Of a stretch of DNA of 17,464 nucleotides, positions 13,567-17,464 are shown piece by piece. The translations under genes were made by a program, and so were the position numbers. Origin of the DNA: Clostridia bacterium. GTDB taxonomy: Bacteria > Bacillota_A > Clostridia > Christensenellales > Aristaeellaceae. The notes under the pieces were generated by a model. It saw only the letters and a list, made by a program, of their open reading frames with translations, did not search any database and was not told where the DNA came from. The DNA is taken from assembly GCA_017432405.1 (NCBI GenBank), contig JAFRJF010000277.1, positions 1 to 17,464 on the forward strand, written 5' to 3'. Each line of letters starts with the position of its first letter. Within the stretch, counting starts at the first letter, position 1.

Positions 13567-14106
13567 ATGGAATTCAAGGGTTCAAGGACCGAGGCCAACC
13601 TGATGGCGGCCTTCGCGGGGGAATCCCAGGCCCGCAACAAGTACGATTACTATGCTTCCCAGGCCAAGAAGGACGGCTATGTGCAGATCGCCGCAATCTT
13701 CGAGGAGACCGCGAAGAACGAGAAGGAGCACGCGAAAATGTGGTTCAAGCTGCTCCACGGCGGCAAGGTGCCCACCACCACGGTCAACCTGAAGGATGCC
13801 GCCGACGGCGAGAACTTCGAGTGGACCGACATGTACAGGAAGTTCGCCGAGGAGGCCCGGGCGGAGGGCTTTGAGGACATCGCGAAACAGTTCGAGGGCG
13901 TCGCGGCCATCGAGAAGGAGCACGAGGAGCGCTACCGCAAGCTGCTCAGCAACATCGAAGGCGGCCTGGTGTTCAGCCGCGAGGGCGACATGATCTGGCA
14001 GTGCAGCAATTGCGGCCACATCCATATCGGCAAGCAGGCTCCTGAGGTCTGCCCGGTGTGCAACCATCCCCAGAGCTATTTCCAGATCAAGGCGGAAAAC
14101 TATTGA
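13567..14106 (+). CDS. rbr: Rubrerythrin
   Basis: A 179-residue cytosolic peroxide reductase of anaerobes. The N-terminal ferritin-like diiron domain shows E19 (FAGES), E52xxH55 (NEKEH), E95/E96 (FAEEA) and E116xxH119 (IEKEH). The C-terminal rubredoxin-like Fe(Cys)4 centre has C146, C149, C162 and C165 (CSNC, CPVC). It reduces hydrogen peroxide with electrons from rubredoxin/NAD(P)H. ATG 13567 is chosen because GGAGG (13555-13559) lies 7 nt upstream; a longer frame from 13519 has no ribosome site and would add residues not found in the family. Full length and intact. Terminated by a 21-bp hairpin. Confidence 0.97.
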   Translation: MEFKGSRTEANLMAAFAGESQARNKYDYYASQAKKDGYVQIAAIFEETAKNEKEHAKMWFKLLHGGKVPTTTVNLKDAADGENFEWTDMYRKFAEEARAEGFEDIAKQFEGVAAIEKEHEERYRKLLSNIEGGLVFSREGDMIWQCSNCGHIHIGKQAPEVCPVCNHPQSYFQIKAENY

Positions 14107-14114
14107 TTCAGATC

Positions 14115-14160
14115 ATATGGGTGGGGGCGTTTCCCTTCAGGGAAACGCCCCCACCCATAT
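14115..14160. terminator. 21-bp perfect hairpin between convergent genes
   Basis: The arms 14115-14135 and 14140-14160 (ATATGGGTGGGGGCG... and its exact complement) flank a TTCA loop. It lies 9 bp after the rubrerythrin stop and 10 bp after the end of ribU on the other strand, so it serves as bidirectional terminator. The T tract is short. Confidence 0.85.
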
Positions 14161-14169
14161 TTGCGGAAG

Positions 14170-14775
14170 TTATACCGCCGCCTTTCGGACCGTGCCCTTC
14201 AGGAACGGCGACAGTGGCTTGTAGATGATGAAGGTGATCACCACGCTGATCAGGCCCTTGACGAAGGTGAAGGGGCAGTTGAACCAGATCAGCGCCTGCC
14301 ACAGGTTCTGCACCTTCGGGTTGATGGCCTGGTACATGCCGATGATGGCCTCCATGGGCATGAAGGCGGTGTAGATGGGGTAGACCACGTAGTAGTTCAC
14401 GAAGATGCTGACCACCGCCATGGTGGCCGCGCCCACCAGCGAGCCGATCAGCGCGCCCTTGCGGGTGCGGTTCTTCTTGTAGATCAGGCCGGCGGGCACC
14501 ACAAACAGCACGCCCAGCAGGAAGTTGCACAGCGTGCCCACGCCGCCGGAGGAACTCTTCATCAGGCTGACCAGGTTCTTCACCAGGCACACCGCCGCGC
14601 CGGCCAGCGGGCCGTAGGCGAAGGCGCCGATCAGAGCGGGCAGCTCGGCCAGGTCCAGCTTGATGAACGAGGGCATCAGCGGCACCGGAAAGGCCAGGAA
14701 CATCAGCACCACGGAAACCGCGGCCAGCATCGCGGTGCCCACCAGCTTGCGGGTCTTGGAAACGGTTGTCATCAT
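14170..14775 (-). CDS. ribU: RibU-type riboflavin ECF transporter S component
   Basis: A 201-residue membrane protein with about six helices that binds riboflavin for uptake with a shared ECF energising module encoded elsewhere. Family marks: FPVPLMPSFIKLDLAELPALIGAF after the first helix, GPLAGAAVCLVKNLVSL, and FNCPFTFVKGLISV near the end. The identification is strongly backed by the FMN riboswitch in its leader. Three possible starts (TTG 14778, ATG 14775, ATG 14772) are clustered; ATG 14775 is taken because GGAGG (14786-14782) lies 6 nt upstream. Expression should fall when FMN is plentiful. Confidence 0.95.
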   Translation of the reverse strand: MMTTVSKTRKLVGTAMLAAVSVVLMFLAFPVPLMPSFIKLDLAELPALIGAFAYGPLAGAAVCLVKNLVSLMKSSSGGVGTLCNFLLGVLFVVPAGLIYKKNRTRKGALIGSLVGAATMAVVSIFVNYYVVYPIYTAFMPMEAIIGMYQAINPKVQNLWQALIWFNCPFTFVKGLISVVITFIIYKPLSPFLKGTVRKAAV

Positions 14776-14790
14776 CAAATACCTCCTGTC

Positions 14791-14829
14791 AAAAAGAACG
14801 CGCCCGCGGGATTAGTCCCGGGGCGTGGA
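14791..14829 (-). terminator. Riboswitch-controlled terminator
   Basis: On the minus strand CGCCCCGGGA-CTAA-TCCCGCGGGCG forms a GC-rich hairpin followed by TTCTTTTTG, placed between the FMN aptamer and the ribU ribosome site. It is the probable expression platform, formed when FMN is bound. Confidence 0.8.
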
Positions 14830-14861
14830 CATCTTCTGCACAGGCGCTTTGATTGCGTCGT

Positions 14862-14968
14862 CTTCTTCCATCCAGACTGTACTGTCGGTACCGGAATTGC
14901 GCCGGTTCATGCCGCTAAAGCGGCTCGCGGACTTTACCGCCGGTCGGGAATTGCACCCTGCCCCGAAG
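14862..14968 (-). promoter_or_regulatory. FMN riboswitch (RFN element)
   Basis: The minus strand carries the conserved aptamer blocks in order: GGGGCAGGGTGCAATTCCCG, ACCGGCGGTAAAGTCCGCGA, a variable GCCGC-TTTA-GCGGC stem, ATGAACCGGCGCAATTCCGG, TACCGACAGTACAGTCTGG and ATGGAAGAAG. The base-paired arms are intact. It senses FMN and, with the downstream hairpin, controls ribU. Confidence 0.97.
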
Positions 14969-14991
14969 ACCGGATCATGCGATCCATGTAT

Positions 14992-15020
14992 GTTATACTG
15001 CTTTAACGCAGCATTGTCAA
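14992..15020 (-). promoter_or_regulatory. Promoter of the ribU riboswitch transcript
   Basis: Minus strand perfect TTGACA (15020-15015), 17 bp, TATAAC (14997-14992). Transcription would begin about 15 nt before the aptamer. Confidence 0.88.
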
Positions 15021-15030
15021 TTATGGATAT

Positions 15031-15071
15031 GTAAATTCTGATTTGTCGCTCCCCGACAAATCAGAATTTAC
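15031..15071. repeat. 18-bp inverted repeat, GATTTGTCG family
   Basis: GTAAATTCTGATTTGTCG (15031-15048) and its exact complement (15054-15071) enclose a 5-nt loop. One arm matches TAGATTCTGATTTGTCGGGC at 17112-17131. It includes the stop codon of the histidine kinase gene (TAA, 15070-15068) and may double as its terminator, though no T run follows. Confidence 0.75.
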
Positions 15072-16393
15072 CCCTCCGCCGCCGGCATGATGACCCTGAT
15101 TCGCGTCCCCAGCTCCTGCCGGCTGATGACCTCGAAGTGGCCGGCGTGGCGTTCGATGATCCAGCGGGCGATGGACAGGCCCAGGCCGGTGCCGCCGCTG
15201 GCCCGGGCGCGGGCGGGGTCGGCGCGGAAAAAGCGGTCGAAGATGCGGGGCACGTCTTCCTCGGCGATGCCGATGCCGCCGTCCTGTACCTCGAAAAAGG
15301 CGTGGCCTTCGGCCATGCCCGCCGACAGGCGGATGGAGCCGCCCTCGGGGGTGTAGCGCACGGCGTTGTCCACCAGGATGCGGACGGCCTGCTTGATCAG
15401 GGCGGGGTCGGCGTTGACCGGCGCGGGCTCCAGACGTCCCTGTCGCCATTCGTGGGCCTCGTCGATCATCCGGTATTCCTCCAGCACCTCGCCCATCAGC
15501 CCGGAGAGGTCCATGGGCTCCGGGTTCAGCTGCTGGCGACCGCTGTCGCCCCGGGCCAGGAACAGCAGCTGCTCCACCAGGGTCTTCATGTGTTCGGTCT
15601 CGGTCTTGATGGCCGCGATGGACTCCTCCAGCACCTTCTCGTCGTCCTTGCCCCAGCGGTCCAGCATACGAACATAGCCCTGGATCACGGCGATGGGCGT
15701 GCGCAGCTCGTGGGAGGCGTCGGAGACGAACTGGGCCTGCTGGCGATAGGCGGCGTGCATGCGGGCGAGCATGCTGTTGATGGCCTCCTCCAGTCCCTGA
15801 AGGTCCTTGTCGCCGGTGGACAGCCTGTCGCCGATGTCGATCTGGCCGATGGCCTCCTCCAGGTCGTGGAACTTCGCCTCGTCCACGCCGGCGTCAGATT
15901 GCATCATGCGCTCCTGCTGGGCGCGCTCCGCCGCCCGCCGGGCCCCGCTTTCATCAGTCAGGCGCTGGGCGGCCTGGGCGATCTTGTCCAGGGGCTTCAA
16001 AAGCCGCCGCGCCCCCCTGGCACTGCCGAAGAAGCCCAGCAGCCAGCAAACGCCTTCAAAGATCAGCAGCGGACGGCCAAAGAGCACCACCAGCCGAACA
16101 AATGCCGCCAGGGGGACCCCGTGGGCCTCGCCGTTCCAGGTGAAGCGGTAGACCAGGCTCTCAAGCGCCGAGAGGCCCGAGAGGCCCTCGTCCATCGTCA
16201 GCGTTCGGGGAATATCCCAGCCGGCGAACGCGCCGGTGACCGCCGTCTCATGGGCATACAGATACGCCGCCAGCGCTGCGACCAGCGCCAGCAGGTTCAG
16301 TATGATGATCTGCCACAGCTTCTTCCACTGCCACGAGCGCTGGATGCGCCGGGCGATGGAGTTGAAGCGGCGGTTGGCGTTCATTGCTTTCAT
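15068..16393 (-). CDS. Sensor histidine kinase
   Basis: A 441-residue membrane kinase that partners the response regulator encoded just upstream. Membrane helices at about 27-46 and 101-122 flank a short outside loop of about 55 residues (47-100). A long basic, Gln/Ala-rich HAMP-like linker (about 124-220) follows. The H-box DASHELRTPIAVI gives phospho-acceptor H228; the N-box ILVDNAVRYTPEGG (339-352), G1 DGGIGIAEED (371-380), F-box IFDRFFRAD and G2 GGTGLGLSIARWI (400-412) complete the ATPase domain. ATG 16393 overlaps the regulator stop (ATGA), so translation is coupled. The stop codon lies inside a dispersed inverted repeat. The small sensor loop gives no hint of the signal. Confidence 0.95.
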   Translation of the reverse strand: MKAMNANRRFNSIARRIQRSWQWKKLWQIIILNLLALVAALAAYLYAHETAVTGAFAGWDIPRTLTMDEGLSGLSALESLVYRFTWNGEAHGVPLAAFVRLVVLFGRPLLIFEGVCWLLGFFGSARGARRLLKPLDKIAQAAQRLTDESGARRAAERAQQERMMQSDAGVDEAKFHDLEEAIGQIDIGDRLSTGDKDLQGLEEAINSMLARMHAAYRQQAQFVSDASHELRTPIAVIQGYVRMLDRWGKDDEKVLEESIAAIKTETEHMKTLVEQLLFLARGDSGRQQLNPEPMDLSGLMGEVLEEYRMIDEAHEWRQGRLEPAPVNADPALIKQAVRILVDNAVRYTPEGGSIRLSAGMAEGHAFFEVQDGGIGIAEEDVPRIFDRFFRADPARARASGGTGLGLSIARWIIERHAGHFEVISRQELGTRIRVIMPAAEG

Positions 16394-17094
16394 TCTACCC
16401 TCAACACGTAGCCCACGCCGCGAACGGTGTGGATCAGCTTGACGCCGTACACGTCGTCGATCTTGCCCCGCAGGTAGCGCACGTACACGTCCACGATGTT
16501 GGTCTCGCCCATGTAGTCATAGCCCCAGACCCGCTCCATCAGCGAGCTGCGGCTCATGACGATGCCCTGGTTTTCCATCAGCACCTTCAAAAGCGTGAAT
16601 TCCCGGTGGGTCAGCTCGATGGGGTGGCCGTTCCCTAAAGGACTAGCTTCGCGTCGCCAGGCGGCGGTGTAGCGGTCGGCGTCCAGGGTCAGCGGCCCGG
16701 CGGTCAGCACGTGGCTTTCCGGCTGGCGGCGGTTGCCTTTGCGCAGTGCCGCGCGGATGCGGGCCAGCAGCTCCTCGATCTCGAAGGGCTTGGTGATGTA
16801 GTCCCCCGCGCCCATGTCCAGGCCGGTGACCTTGTCCATCACCGAATCCCGGGCGGTGAGCATAATCACCGGGGTGTCCACCGTGCGGCGGGCCCGGCGC
16901 AGCACCTCCAACCCGTTCAGCCCCGGCAGCATGATGTCCAGCAGCGCCAGGTCGTAGGCGCCGCTCTCCAGCTTTTCCAGGCCGTCCCGCCCGTCGGGGG
17001 ACTTCTCTACCTGGTAGCCCTCGTGCACCAGCTCCAGCTCCACGAACCGCGCCAGGCTCGCCTCGTCCTCGATGATCAGGATTTTTTCGGGCAT
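16390..17094 (-). CDS. OmpR/PhoB-family response regulator
   Basis: A 234-residue DNA-binding regulator. Receiver domain 1-118 with acidic pocket E9/D10, phospho-acceptor D53 (LALLDIMLPGLNG), T80 and K102 (TKPFEIEELL). The winged-helix domain (about 130-234) ends with the typical YVRYLRGKIDD and IHTVRGVGYVLR. ATG 17094 follows AAGGAGGT by 7 nt; a longer frame to 17166 reads through intergenic repeats and is rejected. Between the domains, residues 145-158 (WRREASPLGNGHPI) are some five residues longer than usual and use AT-richer codons (GCT AGT CCT TTA) than their surroundings, recalling the SPLGEG translation of the repeat in the binding-protein gene. The gene leads a two-gene operon with the kinase. 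Confidence 0.96.
   Translation of the reverse strand: MPEKILIIEDEASLARFVELELVHEGYQVEKSPDGRDGLEKLESGAYDLALLDIMLPGLNGLEVLRRARRTVDTPVIMLTARDSVMDKVTGLDMGAGDYITKPFEIEELLARIRAALRKGNRRQPESHVLTAGPLTLDADRYTAAWRREASPLGNGHPIELTHREFTLLKVLMENQGIVMSRSSLMERVWGYDYMGETNIVDVYVRYLRGKIDDVYGVKLIHTVRGVGYVLRVE
16630..16655. repeat. Possible decayed repeat within the response regulator gene
   Basis: TTCCCTAAAGG followed by GCTTCGCG resembles the two parts of the double hairpin at 3223-3260 (TTCCCCTAAAGG and GCTTCGCG), though in a different order and without a perfect stem. It coincides with the extra residues of the inter-domain linker. Tentative. Confidence 0.35.
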
Positions 17095-17111
17095 GGGGAT
17101 GACCTCCTTGG

Positions 17112-17170
17112 TAGATTCTGATTTGTCGGGCTGACGCCAAGGCAATAGGGAATAGGGAATAGGCAATAGG
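17112..17170. repeat. GATTTGTCGGGC repeat copy and 7-bp tandem repeat
   Basis: TAGATTCTGATTTGTCGGGC (17112-17131) is a third member of the repeat family seen at 6349 and 15031. Next to it lie four 7-bp units, CAATAGG GAATAGG and so on (17143-17170), with a partial fifth. They sit in the leader of the response-regulator operon, just upstream of its ribosome site. Confidence 0.7.
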
Positions 17171-17464
17171 AATGGCGGCTGCCGCGTACATATCGATACC
17201 GTGCGTGTCTTCCTAAGGGATTAACTACGCGTCTCAGCAGCGACATGTAGTTTATTCCTTCAGTGCGGCGTCTGCGCTGTCGTTACAGGCTTTTGGGGGA
17301 TTCCAGGCTTCTCTTTCTTCGCAGGTAACTGTTCAGTCCACCCCGAATAATGCCCCAACAGCGTTACCCCGGAAGGCCGCAACGATGGCATCAAAACAAG
17401 AGACGCCATGAAGAGCCGCCGAGGAAATAAAGCTGAGAACACACGCGAAATCATCTGCGCCAGA
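17171..17464. other. Terminal stretch without a supported gene
   Basis: About 290 bp. The only open frame of note is a 64-codon minus-strand one (17454-17260) without a ribosome site and without recognisable similarity. No clear promoter for the two-component operon was found here, although one is expected nearby. The window ends without a gene boundary being visible. Confidence 0.5.

Noticed and set aside
17260..17454. 64-codon minus-strand open frame
   Set aside because: No ribosome site, no recognised motif and mixed composition; not enough to call a gene.

Overview
The window looks like chromosome from a GC-rich, anaerobic, Gram-positive-type bacterium, most likely a gut Clostridia/Eubacteriales lineage. 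This is inferred from strong AGGAGG ribosome sites on nearly every gene, an FMN riboswitch driving a RibU-type ECF S component, a QueT-type S component, rubrerythrin, a MerR-TipAS regulator and several small dispersed palindromic repeats. No rRNA, tRNA or taxon-specific marker is present, so the species is not determined.

Layout. (1) 10-650: the leader-distal end of a type I-E-like CRISPR array, 11 repeats with a decayed last copy; the cas genes and leader lie outside to the left. (2) 813-1567: a promoter followed by a frameshifted PIN-domain toxin-like gene and an overlapping 75-aa partner gene. (3) 1626-6335, minus strand: a complete four-gene carbohydrate-type ABC importer operon (ATPase, two permeases, binding protein) with its own extended -10 promoter. 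The binding protein is odd: a dispersed double hairpin is translated ahead of its lipoprotein signal, and it has a C-terminal membrane helix. (4) 6483-8831, minus: a secreted protein with four Ig-like modules and a caspase/legumain-like (clan CD) cysteine peptidase domain. (5) 8842-9472, minus: queT. (6) 9561-11454: two divergent secreted Ig-like paralogues with mirror-image consensus promoters, plus the 3' half of a third paralogue fused to a small inverted-repeat element. (7) 11548-14106, plus: ilvE, a MerR-TipAS regulator with a textbook 19-bp-spacer MerR promoter, and rubrerythrin. (8) 14170-15020, minus: ribU under an FMN riboswitch. (9) 15068-17094, minus: an OmpR-type response regulator and histidine kinase with a 4-bp overlap. 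(10) 17112-17464: short repeats, then about 290 bp with no supported gene.

The genes are mostly independent transcription units: nutrient uptake (sugar-type ABC importer, queuosine precursor, riboflavin), amino-acid metabolism (ilvE), oxidative stress (rubrerythrin), signalling (two-component pair, MerR) and mobile-DNA defence (CRISPR, PIN module). The least explained part is 6483-11454, where a secreted Ig-like/caspase-like protease sits beside a small expanding and decaying family of secreted Ig-like proteins. That neighbourhood is the best candidate for an undescribed secreted system, but a functional link between protease and small proteins is only a hypothesis. Several small repeats have been built into, or abut, coding sequences (3223-3260, 11095-11146, 15031-15071, possibly 16630-16655), a recurrent theme of this window.
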